From contig CM040088.1 in NCBI GenBank assembly GCA_022496805.1, positions 2,852,001-2,916,000 on the forward strand: a stretch of 64,000 nt of DNA. The letters run 5' to 3'. A program made the position numbers and the translations under genes. Positions 36,749 through 48,479 of this stretch are shown piece by piece; the stretch's first letter is position 1, and every line of letters starts with the position of its first letter. Under the pieces are notes generated by a model. That model saw only the letters and a program-made list of their open reading frames with translations. It was not told where the DNA came from and searched no databases. The DNA is from Pohlia nutans. Lineage: Eukaryota; Streptophyta; Bryopsida; Bryales; Mniaceae.

Positions 36749-38120
36749 AGTGACGAACAAAACAAAGTTTTGATTTGAAACTTTTCCATTCAAACAACCA
36801 TACCATGAGGCAAAGTCCAAAAGTGAATATGCAAAAGTTGTAGTATGTGACATATTACACATTACTATAGAAGTTTGAAGAAAAAATCAATTGTGATTTG
36901 AAAGAAAATGAATTTCAAAGTTAGCCATGTTTAAAACTCGGTTTTGTGCGCTATAATTTGGAACTACTTTAAATTTTGGCAATTTTTTCTTAGAGCTTCA
37001 AAAAAACTTTTTGTGCCTTGGCATGTTGGTATACATCATTTTAGATTGTTGTACAAGAGAATTGAAGAAAGTTGACATTTGTAGAATTTAAAATATTCAC
37101 AATTTGACAAACATGCGAATGATGTTGGTTCTCACGATATTTGAATATTTTTTTGGAATTGAGAGCATGGGATTGCACTGACCATTGTATAGAGAGCATA
37201 GGTTGCAACATGAACCATTGTTACATCTTAATGCCTTTGCATTTGATATAGTTGTTGAATAGGCCAATGCATTCAATTTATATATTAGAGTTGTATGATG
37301 CAGTTTTTTGGTCCAACTTTTTTGCACGAAGTCTAGAATTCATGACACACTTAATCAATCAACTAATTGAACAACTTAATTTTGTCGTTTTCAGTATCAT
37401 CAAAAAATTGTTAATTTTATGAAAGTCAATGTGATTTCTGGCAACTTTGAACTTTTTGATGATATTGAAAATTATATGTTTTGGTTTTCTGATTCGTTGG
37501 ATTGATTATCTGCGATAAGAACTCTAGTCTTTGTACAAAAAACCTAGACCAAAAAATTGCATCATATAGCTTTCATATATAAATTGATCGCATTGGCCTA
37601 TTTAACAACTATTTCAAATGCAAGGGCGTTAAGATGTAACAATGGTTCATGTTGCAACCTATGCTCTCTATACAATGGCCAATGCAATCCCATGCTCTCA
37701 ATTCCAAAAAAATATTCAAATATCGTGAGAACCAACATCATTCGCATGTTTGTCAAATTGTGAATATTTTAAATTCTACAAATGTCAACTTTCTTCAATT
37801 TTCTTGTACAACAATCTAAAATGATGTATACCAACATGCCAAGGCACAAAAGGTTTTTTTGAAGCTCTAAGAAAAAATTGCCAAAATTTAAAGTAGTTCC
37901 AAATTATAGCGCACAAAACCGAGTTTTAAACATGGCTAACTTTGAAATTCATTTTCTTTCAAATCACAATTGATTTTTTCTTCAAACTTCTATAGTAATG
38001 TGTTATATATCGCATACTACAACTTTTGCATATTCACTTTTGGACTTTGCCCATTGATGCTCATGGTATGGTTGTTTGAATGGAAAAGTTTCAATTCAAC
38101 ACTCAATTTTGTTCGTCACT
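36749..38120. repeat. 1.37-kb near-palindrome, arms about 665 bp
   Basis: Left arm 36749-about 37412 and right arm about 37449-38120 are reverse complements with few differences and a loop of about 36 nt. Both arms encode the same peptide segment (SCCNLCSLYNGQCNPMLS) purely because of the symmetry. Outer ends read AGTGACGAAC and GTTCGTCACT. No flanking duplication was found. Confidence 0.88.
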
Positions 38121-38129
38121 GTAGACAAC

Positions 38130-38670
38130 AAACAAACTGTTCAATAATTTTTGGTCCAACTCTACAATAATAGACGCGCAACAAAACAAGCCTTTTAAAA
38201 TTTGGTACAATTATGTTATTTATTTTTTTCAAAGTGTGTCAAATGAATATGTTTTTGTTTGGACTTTAAAATTTTAAAATTCAAGGTTCATCCCGTCTCC
38301 CAATTTGAGTAAAAATCAAAAGAGTGATCTCAGGAGCACGTTTTGATGACATACTTTGGAGTAACTTAATTGCCAATTTGATCAATTAAGGTAATAAATT
38401 ACATATTTTGCTTCATGTTAGTGTACACTATAATATAAAAAAACTTCTCAAAAAAATGAAAGGAGATTTGTGAAAATGACCCTAAAAAAAGGTTAAGTAT
38501 TTACCGTAGTCACCTAACTGTAACGCATACCGGTAGTAATGTCACCAACCCGTATTGTCACGACAGCATTTTGGGGTCTAGTATGTGACATTAAAGAGGT
38601 ATGGGTGCTCGAACACACGGTGAAAAGGTCCGATGTCGAAGCCTAAAAGCCGCGAATAGGGTTTCCCGGA
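38130..38670. other. RPS26 upstream region
   Basis: Stretch between the 36.7-38.1 kb palindrome and the RPS26 promoter. It is AT-rich until about 38500, then rises in GC toward the gene. No ORF or element is recognised. Confidence 0.5.
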
Positions 38671-38697
38671 GGCCCATAACCAAAGCGCAAACCCTAA
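38671..38697 (+). promoter_or_regulatory. Site II plus telo-box upstream of RPS26
   Basis: GGCCCA (38671-38676, the complement of the TGGGCC site II core) is followed 12 bases later by AAACCCTAA (38689-38697, telo-box). This pairing is the known signature of plant ribosomal-protein and proliferation-linked promoters: TCP factors bind site II and Pur-alpha or TRB-type factors bind the telo-box. It lies about 210 bases before the ATG, so the start of transcription is probably between about 38750 and 38830. Confidence 0.75.
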
Positions 38698-38906
38698 TAT
38701 CCACGTCCGAGATCACCCAAAAATTCATCCGACGGCTGCGAGCGCCCCCCGGGACCCGAATCGACGGCTCAGAGAAAACGCGGAATCCAAACAGCAGCTG
38801 CTAACAAAGACTCTTGCACTCGGTCTTTGTAGCTCTTTTTGCTTGGCTTCCTCTTCGCCAGCTCCCCCTCTTCGTCGCTTCGCGAGCGTCTCTCAAGCTT
38901 CTCAAC

Positions 38907-40106
38907 ATGGTATGTCTTGTCCTGCTCCACATCGCATTCTAATTTCCACAATTCCGGGTTCTGTATGGTTAGGGTTTGTGGTTTTCGAGCTCGGTATCTT
39001 TTCCAGCGTTGGTGACACTCATGTGCTTGTTGCAGACTGTCAAGAGGCGCAGTGGAGGTCGCAACAAGCATGGTCGCGGCCATGTTAACCCTATTCGGTG
39101 CTCCAACTGTGGGCGCTGCGTCCCCAAGGTAATCGTTCCTGCCTCAAAAGAACTAGGGTTACCGCATTTAGGGGTGGGAGCAATGTCTACACCCCTCGGA
39201 TGGCATTCGTATTCACAATCTAGGTTAAGGTTTTAGTCTTACCTATTATCTTGTGGAAATATTCCAGGACAAGGCCGTGAAGAGATTCTTGGTGCGTAAC
39301 ATCGTCGAGCAGGCCGCTGTTCGTGATGTGCAAGAGGCTTGTGTCTACGATGGTAAGTTGCTTCCTTACCATGTCAATTCTAGTTATGTCTGAAATGCAA
39401 TGGACGAATTATGAGCCCTACAAGTGACGGAGTTTGTTTAGGTTTTAGGTTATGAAATCATAAATTATAACTTTGTCGTTCTATCATGTTAAGTGACTAA
39501 GAGAATCTTCCATGCAACTTTCTTCACTTAATTTGAAAAGCAAATCAACTATAAACATATTGTGCAAGTTTTCTGGCAATGAATCTGTATAGAGGTCGAG
39601 TGTAGAGGTTTGCATTGGAGATGCTCTAATGACGTACAGCCTACTATAGGGCTTTATTTTTATCTTAAGTTTTGCAAGTGTGTCCTTTTCGCTAAGGTTT
39701 CTTGGGGCTCTCGAGTGTTGCATTGATTCTTTGCTATACTACAGGGTATGTGCTTCCCAAGCTGTACGCAAAGATGCAGTACTGCATCTCCTGTGCCATC
39801 CACTCTCACGTGGTGCGTGTTCGCTCCCGTGAGGCTCGTCGGATCCGTGAGCCACCTCAGAGATACCGTCGCAAGGTACGAGACAGTTGATGTCCCCTTG
39901 GTCTTTTGAATTTAGGTTTGTTAGGGCACTAAGGCTCCAAAGTAATTTTCGTGATTTTCGTGATTTAGGGTTGATACATATTTTGCTACTCAGATACTGT
40001 TTTTCTTGGCTCTGTATTAATAGTCGCTCGTGGTATTAATCAGGAGGACGGCCCCCCTCGCCCTGCCCCAGGTGCCCGCCCAGCTGGTAACCAGGCCAAG
40101 CCTTGA
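38907..40106 (+). CDS. RPS26: 40S ribosomal protein eS26 (RPS26), complete, 5 exons
   Basis: Small-subunit protein near the mRNA exit channel. Exons: 38907-38909 (the ATG alone), 39036-39128, 39268-39352, 39745-39875, 40044-40106. They join to 124 codons plus stop, close to the plant family length. The protein starts [17 protein letters not shown] and carries the zinc-binding cysteines of eS26: C23 and C26 in CSNC, C74 and C77 in CISC. The [21 protein letters not shown] and [10 protein letters not shown] blocks and a Pro/Ala-rich tail ending NQAKP are all present. The first intron directly follows the initiator codon, a layout common in ribosomal protein genes. All introns are GT-AG and no frame break is seen. 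The exons are clearly richer in GC than the flanking DNA. Confidence 0.97.
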
Positions 40107-40489
40107 AAGGATGTTATGAATGGTTACTCTGATTGAGAATTATCTGTCTGGAAAGGAGGAGCAAGCAATAGACCATGAATTGACTAGGATGTTGTCACTT
40201 TACCATATTGGGAGGGAAATGATGTCACGTGAGCACATCTCTATGTTCTCTCTGCTTGTCATCATGTAATGCCAAGTTTTTTTTGCCTTCACAATACTGC
40301 TGAGACCTTAAGAGATTTATTGGATCTTGTGCGAACTTCCTACAATGATTACCTCTCCTTTTAGACCCTGCATCAGTATTAAGACTGGCTTATATCGTTG
40401 TTTTGCATTCATTGTTTTGTTTTTAACGTTTGGACATTAAAAGACTTTTGAATTTCGGAGTATTATCACGTCACATGCTTCGTTCCACA
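40107..40489 (+). other. RPS26 3' UTR and flank
   Basis: Follows the RPS26 stop with moderate GC and T-rich stretches, consistent with a 3' UTR of a few hundred bases. No other gene is seen. Confidence 0.5.
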
Positions 40490-40587
40490 GCAAAATAATC
40501 ATTCCTCACTGAAAGCGAATGAAAAGGAATGTTAGATAGATTATGTTCCAGGAACCATTCGCTTTCAGTGAGGAATGATCATTTTGC
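40490..40587. repeat. 32-bp hairpin with a 34-nt loop downstream of RPS26
   Basis: Arms 40490-40521 and 40556-40587 match at 31 of 32 positions (core CATTCCTCACTGAAAGCG). The loop sequence AGGAATGTTAGATAGATTAT reappears at about 40608-40627 as a direct repeat. It could be a tiny MITE or a small-RNA hairpin. Confidence 0.8.
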
Positions 40588-40842
40588 TAGAACTGTTTAA
40601 AAAAAAGGAATGTTAGATAGATTATGCTCCAACCTGCTGTGAATCCCGGTAATTCGTTAGCGATACTTTTTTGTTGTCATGATGTAGCTCAAGGTTGTCG
40701 TGCAGGTATCGCTAGTAATGTTACCTGTTTGTTGATCACTTCCTCCGCAGTCTATTGTTTCGGAAGTCTTCGATCGGTTGTTCAGAGCCTCTTCACCGAG
40801 TCATTGTACCTCTTATGTTCTTTTAGAAGTATGAAACGTAAC

Positions 40843-41141
40843 CCCTAAACGTAACAGCGTCCAGAATCTGGACGACTAACAGATTGAAACGCACCCCACG
40901 TTCTCATCAATGCTTGGATGAAAGTCATCCAAATTTTTGGAGATATTACACCAAGTTGTTGTCCTATCTAACAGTTGGATTTAGTCATACTTGATTACAT
41001 ACTTTTCTAAAGTTACAAATGTAGAAGTATATCAAGTCGTTGACCAAGCCAAAATTGCATTGACTGTAGTTCAAAAGTGGCCTTGCAAAAATGAGGTCAT
41101 AGATGTAAGGCACACAAAAATTTCAAAGAATCACCACGTTT
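40843..41141 (+). mobile_element. piggyBac-like MITE, family A copy 3, left half
   Basis: Left end CCCCTAAACGT after GTAA (a mutated TTAA), with the palindrome CGTCCAGAATCTGGACG. It runs collinear with A2 until TTAA 41142-41145, where B1 begins; the right half of A is absent beyond B1. Confidence 0.85.
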
Positions 41142-41145
41142 AACC

Positions 41146-41950
41146 CCTAAGCGCCCTTAGCTTTTGTGGGCTTAAAATCATCATTGCTTTTGATGTGTTA
41201 TAGGTCTAAACGTAAGTGAGGTATAGGAATCTCAACCGTACAATCTTGTAACATACATGTTGTAGATCATGTGGATCAATTTTGGAGTCATTTGGCCATA
41301 TAGATTGCAAGATCATAGTGTTTTAGTGTAAAAAAAGGATGCTGAAATTTTCCTAGCAACACAACTAGAGGTGAAATTCGTTTTCAAAATCACTCAAATG
41401 AAAAAGCTTTCAACTATAAAGTAGTTCAAAATCATCATATAAACACATTGGTACCAAAAAAATTCATGAATTTTTTTTAATCTGCCCTAAAATGGCCTTA
41501 CAATATCAAAACGTAGCTCAAAAAGTGATTGATTTGACCCAAAAAGCAAAAAGTGTCCAAACTAGACCCGTGCACTAAAATGACTCCCAAACACTCAATA
41601 CATCATGGATTGACATGAAAAGTTTACCATGATAACTAGACATCAAGGGGAATCCAACCCAATAATTTTTATTGAAAACAAACATGGGATGAAGGAGATA
41701 GAAGCCCCGAACGTGCAGCCATCAAAATGCACAAAAACTGTCCAAAAAAAAGGTACCTACTTTCAAATGATCACCAAAAATTCAATACATCTCGGATTGA
41801 TCTTAAATTTGTACCACTCATTCCAAACATCATGAGGGGTGTTTTTCCACAATTTCATTAAATCAGGACACTTTTTGCAAAAGTTACAGCTCTTCAAGGT
41901 GAATGTACCCGAGAAAACGTTCAACATATGGATGTCGGGAGGGTTAGGGG
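41146..41950 (-). mobile_element. piggyBac-like MITE, family B copy 1
   Basis: 805 bp, TTAA 41142-41145 and 41951-41954. It is the reverse of B3. Left flank is family A, right flank is family C, each cut at an internal TTAA of that family. Confidence 0.88.
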
Positions 41951-41954
41951 TTAA

Positions 41955-42255
41955 GCAACCAAAAAATCTCCAAAAATCACTACACTTAGAGTATTACATT
42001 TCAACAAATTTCATTATTGAAGTGTCAATATCTTATTCGTAATCATATTACAAAAGAGCTCTAAATTTTAAGTTTGAAAATTTATACACAAATATTGGTG
42101 ATAGCAATCACAAATCTAACCATATGGATAGAATCTAAATTTCATAATGTACAACTTTTATTCATTCATCAAGTTGAAAATATCCCTCTTAGTTGCATTT
42201 TATAATGCATCTTTGGAAAACTACAATATCTGAAAAGGGTGAAAACGTTTAGGGG
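41955..42255 (+). mobile_element. Family C right half
   Basis: Starts at an internal TTAA of family C (equivalent positions near 56418 and 62778) and runs to AACGTTTAGGGG before TTAA 42256-42259. The left half is absent; B1 stands in its place. Confidence 0.82.
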
Positions 42256-42259
42256 TTAA

Positions 42260-42839
42260 CCCCTAAATGTACCAAGGTGTCCCTGGAATTGACAATTTAA
42301 GAAAAATCATCATAAAGTACTATTTAGAAGAATATTTTGGAACTGATATACTAATGAAAGGTCTAGATTTTGAGTTTTAGATTCCATCCGTACGGTTTGA
42401 TTCACTAATACTATCACCAATATTTAATTATCAATTTTGAAAGTTAAAACTAAAAATTCCTTCTTGATTTGATTACAAACAAAATTTTAATATTTTTTGA
42501 GTAAAATTTGTTGGAATGAATTTGAAATGAGATACTCTTAAACGTGGTGATTCTTTGAAATTTTTGTGTTTTTTAAATCTATGACCTCATTTTTGCAAGG
42601 CCACTTTTGAACTACAGTCAATGCAATTTTGGCTTGGTCAACGACTTGACATACTTCTACATTTGTAATTTTAGAAAAATATGTAATCAAGTATGACTAA
42701 ATCCAACCGTCAGATAGGACAACAACTTGGTGTAATATCTCCCAAAAATTGGATGACTTTCATCCAAACATTGATGAGAACGTGGGGTGCATTTGAATCT
42801 GTTAGTTGTCCAGTTTTTGGACGCTATGACGTTTAGGGG
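42260..42839 (-). mobile_element. piggyBac-like MITE, family A copy 4, inverted
   Basis: 580 bp from TTAA 42256-42259 to 42840-42843. Palindrome GTCCAGTTTTTGGAC is at the right end, so orientation is opposite to A1-A3. It shares its left TTAA with the C fragment and its right TTAA with D4. Confidence 0.9.
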
Positions 42840-42843
42840 TTAA

Positions 42844-43346
42844 CATCCAGGTCTACCACTGATTTCATAGATGTGTTATAAAATGTTTGATGAATTATAA
42901 AAATGTAGTTGATACATAAAGAAAAGTTGTAAATCTCAATGTGTAGATCACTTCTGTAAGGTTGGATTTATCCATATTTTTCATTCATAGTTTCTAATTA
43001 ATTTAGTAAGGTTTTCCTCTGAAATTTACTTCAAAATCCCAAATTAGCAATTTTTTATCAAAAATATTATAACGAATTCACTAATATGCACTATGAGATA
43101 CGTAATATGCACTATGAGATGGTATAATTTCCATTATTTGATTCATCTATTTTGGAAAATCATTGTTAAGGTCTCACTTTTTGAACTAGGAATGAAACTT
43201 GACATAAACGAATTTTTCCATTAAAAAAAATTAACTATATCTTATTTTGAAGATCTATTCCGTACAAGTACAAGAACCAAGGAAAATTTGGAGAAGGCTT
43301 ACAATTTGTTCATCGTCCATTATATGGATGTAGGTGCGCCAAAGGG
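42844..43346 (-). mobile_element. piggyBac-like MITE, family D copy 4, inverted
   Basis: From TTAA 42840-42843 (left end degenerate) to GGTGCGCCAAAGGG and TTAA 43347-43350. It contains a private 21-bp direct duplication at about 43084-43124. Last member of the five-element array. Confidence 0.8.
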
Positions 43347-43449
43347 TTAATAGCAAAAACTAAGTCGTACTCCTAGTTGTTGAATAGGCTTGCCTGTAAT
43401 TAAAAAGCGGTGTACTCATTTTTGAACGTTTGTGTATCGAAGTTTATTA

Positions 43450-43530
43450 CTTCCTCTATTCTAGTTTGATTGCCGCAAACGAACAAAGAAATAGTGTTGG
43501 TTTACTCCAATAAAACTGGAACAGAGGGAG
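43450..43530. mobile_element. 81-bp Stowaway-like MITE
   Basis: Ends CTTCCTCTATTCTAGTTT and AAACTGGAACAGAGGGAG with TA on both sides; close to the Stowaway terminus CTCCCTCCGTTC and the TA target of Tc1/mariner elements. Confidence 0.75.
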
Positions 43531-46500
43531 TAGTAGATTGGCCGAAAACCATCCTAAAAACATATGCCAAAAATTTCTAGAAATTATTTCTCAAGAAAAA
43601 AATTTGTAAGGAAAAAATGGATTTTAGAGGACATTTGTTTGGCCTACATATGTTTTTTAGAAATAATTAAATATTAGGCAAGAAGTTGCCGAAACTGCTA
43701 GTAAACCACGGTATTCAATTTTGTAAATACAAACTACGGTTTTTAAGTTTGTGAATACATGAACTAAACAAAAGTATAGTGAAATAGCAATGATTGGCGG
43801 CACTAAATTCAAATGAGAAAAAAATGTTGCTGCACTAGGTTCAACTTGCTACATGTGCAAAGGAATTCTAGATCGTCGTTTAGGAAGCATTCACGGTTTA
43901 AGGTGCCTCTACCTTATATTTGCTCTAAACTTCTCTCAAGGCATTCAAATTTGTGAAAAATTATTGAGGACTCTATTTGGTCAAAACTTTGAAACTTTTT
44001 GCATTTTGTTTTCACATTCTTGAGACCTATCAAAGAATCTCACATGACTCCCGAAAACAATCATACCAATATTCCAACACGACTAAGATATACAATGTGT
44101 TACTACAACTACAACGTTGCTTTTTATTTTACAAAATCACCCCTATAAGTTATGGAGAATGTGGCAAATGCAAGGACAAACGTTGTTCCAGATTGAACCA
44201 TGTTTGGGAATATGTTTTTACATCTCAATTATATGTAATTGGGAACACGTGTTCCCTTGGATTGTGAAAGTGGATGGATGTTATTAGAACATCGTAGTGC
44301 ATTGAGTCCACGTCATAGTATATGACCACTTGGCCTATACAATTGATTGTCATTACAAACAACTTTTACTATATTATAAATGTAAAAAGTAACTCATTTT
44401 AACATTGCTTTTAAAACTTTCACTTGGTTTTTCTGTGCCACATAAATATTGGATGGCCACCTTAAATGTGCCATGTGGCTATATGTCATTTGAATCGAAA
44501 GTATGACACATGTATTACTGTGATTGGTTATTAAAATAACGACTAAGTAAGTTTTAGAGCCCGTGACGAATTTATTGCAGCATTGGATACCGCTTAGAAT
44601 AAAAAATGAAAGCGGACTTGCACCTAATACGTGTACCTATACAATGTGCCATTAAGTGAGTTTTGGAGCCTTTAGAAGGCCTCTCTTTCAGTGATCTAGC
44701 AATTTGTTGTTGCTGATGTTACTATGTGATTAATAAAAATAAAATAAGAATCCCCAAGCTAACGTGGACACGTATGATTGAGATTTTTGTAATTATTTAA
44801 AAAACAATAATTATTATTAATCACTTCTGATTTCAACATGTCAAAGGGCCTTCTGAAACCCCAAAACTCACCTAATGTCTCTCTAATTGTAACCCCTATA
44901 AATGTCATACCTCCATAAATGTGACAATGTTTCTACTCCCAATTTGGGGACAAAGCAAAAATGTAATTTGTTTTTTGTAAGAGTCTCATACTTCCCTCTT
45001 TTTTAACCTCTGTCTTTAAATGAAATATTTGAATCAATGTATGTCAATAGTTTATATATTCATCCAAAAAAAATATAGAGTTACTAATCTCAAAGTTCTA
45101 GTAATGTCACTCCATGTCACTTTCATTTGTGCTTAAATAACTAGAGCTTGAGCGTGAGCCATCGTGCTCTTCCTTTGAACCAAGACCAGTCTCACTTTTT
45201 TGACATCAGGTCCTCGTCAAACACATGTTTATCTACATGCTTCCCTTTTACTTGCGGTGGTAATAATGTCTTTAGCCTTGCTATATGAAGTAGGGTGCTT
45301 ATTTTTGCGAGACTTGGATTTGCTTATGAAAGGGAGGTTTTTAGGTCTCCCATTTGATGATTGCCTTCAATAACTGCTGTTGCAATTCCACTAAAAATTG
45401 CACATGTACTGCCCTAATGACTGCTTTTGGATCCGTGGAACTGGACCCTTCATATCTACGCCCAATTTCACTCTATTTCTTTAAATCTAATACATTCCCA
45501 CAATAAAATTGTCCCGATCTACAAAACCCACATCCCCAAACACCCGATGTACAACATCTATACACACAACTGGTCTCCAATAACACATACACGTTTAAAT
45601 CTAAACATAACATGTATCATTTTGCCTCTTTGGTACTAGAGGACTTAAATAATGGTAATAAAGCCTCAATTGCAATGTATATTGGCTCTGTCGTGGCCTC
45701 TACCATCCATATTCCTATTTCCAATATCAAAATCTCTACTTCTAACTACTAGCAAGACATATGAGAATGAGGGGAATGAGAGCTCAAATGTCGCAGCTTG
45801 AAGCGAGTCTTGTTGGGCTTTCGGCCGCCAATATTGCTTCCTTGCAAGAGACTTTTGGAAAAAAAACCTCGTTTGACTGTAGCGTGTTTGGATTGTTTGA
45901 AGAGGATGAGGCTAAGTCTTATTTGACAACATCGTGAATACAAATTACCACTCTTTCCGTGTGACTCTCTTTCACATGAAGTAGTTCAAGAGCGTAACTA
46001 GATGAAAAAAATGACCAACTTTGGCCACACATGAGTGCGATCATTTACGGTTCTGCACTTTCAAACCAATGCCAAATCATTTGCCGCCTCATGAGCCTTT
46101 CCCTCATGACGTAGAAAAAGTTTTTTTCGTGGACAATAAGATTAACCAAGGGTGAAAAATTGTAGTCCTCTTTGAAACGAGAGGAAAAATGATCTTCTCT
46201 TTCTGGAGAAAAAATGACAGCGATAGCGAGGGCGAAAGAAATGTGCCCAATGGTTCCGGATTGAAAGAGGGCGAGGAACCAATTGGTTTGGATGTTAATT
46301 TCCTACGATCCACTCTACTTATCTCATGGTGAATCTTGGAGCAACTCGCTTTAAAAGACAGCAATGAAGAGGAGCGACGTGATGAAGAAAAAGATAATAT
46401 AGGGGCTACCATTGTGAAGTCTGAAGTAGATGTGGGCTTTGTCGCCCTCCACCTAAGAATACTTAGGCCGACATTTGATGATTATCAACGATGATGAGTT

Positions 46501-47720
46501 GAGGAAGATCGGAAGCAACGAACATGAAGGCAATAACAAGGCAGAAGAGTATGCCTTGGATTAGCCTCAAATCAAGTAAGATACTGTAAATCCCAGTCTA
46601 GCTTTGAGTGACTTCAAGTTTTCGTAGGTTGTTGTCTGTTTGTTCTTCCTTTGTTGAGAGCCATGTAAATGTAATTTCCTTGTTTAGCTTCTCTCGTCAT
46701 TTCACCCATTAGAAGTGCGTCGGACATGACTTTATAAGAATAAATTAGGGACCTCCCAATTTTGCATCAAACAACGTCTACAAATTTCTCTTTGGCTGGC
46801 CCTCAATTCAACATCAATGTAGTTTTGGTTGTAGGCAAATTATTGTATTTCAATTCAACATTTGTTGTTGCCTTGATTTCCTATTTGTGTTGTTGTACCG
46901 AGTCCTCAATAGCGCCAAATCGACCTTGCGGCATCCAAATTTAGCAATTTTCCTTGTTGTTTTCTCTCGAGTGCATTATGGCACATTTTCTGAGTTCCGA
47001 AATGTGCTCAGGATCTTTAATCAGGTGTTCGTCGGATTTCTGCGATTAGACTTTCATATGGCACAATTTTTGGCACTTGTTCTACTTGCATTGTCATTTT
47101 TTTCTTGATTCTCCTCTGTTCTGCTATAATTTTGGATTTTTACTTGAGTGTTTGATTGGGGCCATATAGTTTTTAACTATTGCTCTTCTGGCTATTTGTT
47201 CATTTCAAAATTTGAATTTAAGTCGAACTTGCTTTTGTGTGGATCGCCTGTTTTGCTGTTGCAAATTTTTCTATTGCAACTTGTTGATTTTTGTTGGTCT
47301 TGAACTCATACTTTCTGTTGAAAGAACTAGTTGGGAAGAGCCGGCTGTGAAGAATGACCTCCACAAAGCGGAGGATATTTGGTCCAAATCCATAGTACTA
47401 TCCTGCAACAAACATGACAACAACTGATTTGAGGCAGAGTTTGGCCCTTGATTTTAAACTCTCTTGGGGTAGAAGCATGAGCCAATAAGTCACCTTGGAT
47501 GTAACCAATGCTTATGTTGAAAAATCTTTATAATAACTATAAGATCTAATTTGAAATATGAAATATAAGTATACAATAATGTTTTGTAGTTGTAAACATA
47601 CCACATAAGTAAAAATGTAAGCATATTATGAAAATAGTGAATGTTAAAAGAACATAATTGTATTTCTAACCACTGCTTATTTGGATGAATTAAGGACCCA
47701 TTAAGGACTAATTTGGATGA
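43531..47720. other. Gene-poor DNA, 4.2 kb
   Basis: Contains a lone MITE end at about 43897 and the doubtful remnant at 46150-46600. The rest shows no gene I can support. Confidence 0.45.
46150..46600 (+). other. Possible coding remnant, unidentified
   Basis: Higher GC than its surroundings; one frame reads SNEEERRDEEKDNIGATIVK then EVDVGFVALHLRILRPTFDD (about 46360-46485) before stops. No family recognised. Confidence 0.2.
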
Positions 47721-47724
47721 TTAA

Positions 47725-48388
47725 CCCCTAACCATCCCGGTGTCCATATTTTGGACGTTTTGGGGGGTACATTCACCTTCGAAGAGCTGTAATTTTTGCT
47801 AAAAGTGTCCGATTTCAATGAAATTTTGTAAAAACAAACCGCATGATGTATGGAATGAGTGGTAAAAATTTCATATCAATCTAAGATGTATTGAATTTTT
47901 GGTGATCATTTGAAAGTAGGTGTCTTCTTTTTGGACAGTTTTTGTGCATTTTGATGGCTGCACGTTCGGGGCTTCTATCTCCTTCATCCCATGTCTGTTT
48001 TCAATAAAAATTATTGGGTTGGATTCCCCTTGAAGTCTAGTTATCATGAGTTTTTTTTTTATGTCAATCCATTTTGTTTTGAATGTTTGGAAGTCATTTT
48101 AGTGCACGGGTCTAGTTTGGACACTATTTGCTTTTTGGGTCAAATGGGTCACTTTTCGGGCTACTTTTTGACATTGCAAGGCCATTTTAGGGCACATTAA
48201 ATTTTTTCATGAGTTTTTTTTGTACCAATGTATTTATATGATGATTTTGAACTACTTTATAGTTGAAAGCTTTTTCATTTGAGTAATTTTGAAAACGAAT
48301 TTCACCTCTAATTGTGTTGCTAGGAAAATTTCAGCATCCTTTTTTAACACTAAAACACTATGATCTTGCAATCTATATAATTTTTTGT
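47725..48388 (+). mobile_element. piggyBac-like MITE, family B copy 2, truncated
   Basis: Left TTAA 47721-47724, then CCCCTAACCATCCCGG and the palindrome GTCCATATTTTGGAC. It matches B3 for about 660 bp and stops near 48388, just before the hAT remnant. Confidence 0.82.
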
Positions 48389-48479
48389 TCAAATCAACAG
48401 AAAAGTGTCCCGGTCAACGCGACCGAATCAACAGATTAGTTGGATTTTCTAGTAGTGTGTGCGTTGGCACAACTCTTAG

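Noticed and set aside
37097..37763. Two Cys-rich peptides on opposite strands with identical cores
   Set aside because: A consequence of the palindrome; symmetry alone produces the matching frames. No signal peptide or start conservation.
41629..41835. ORF similar to the minus-strand ORF at 60890-61123
   Set aside because: Both lie in family B elements; the frames diverge by frameshift after about 35 codons. Not a transposase.
45100..45430. Possible minus-strand coding remnant (DPKAVIRAVHVQFLVELQQQL)
   Set aside because: Short, flanked by stops in every direction, no family recognised; not enough to call.
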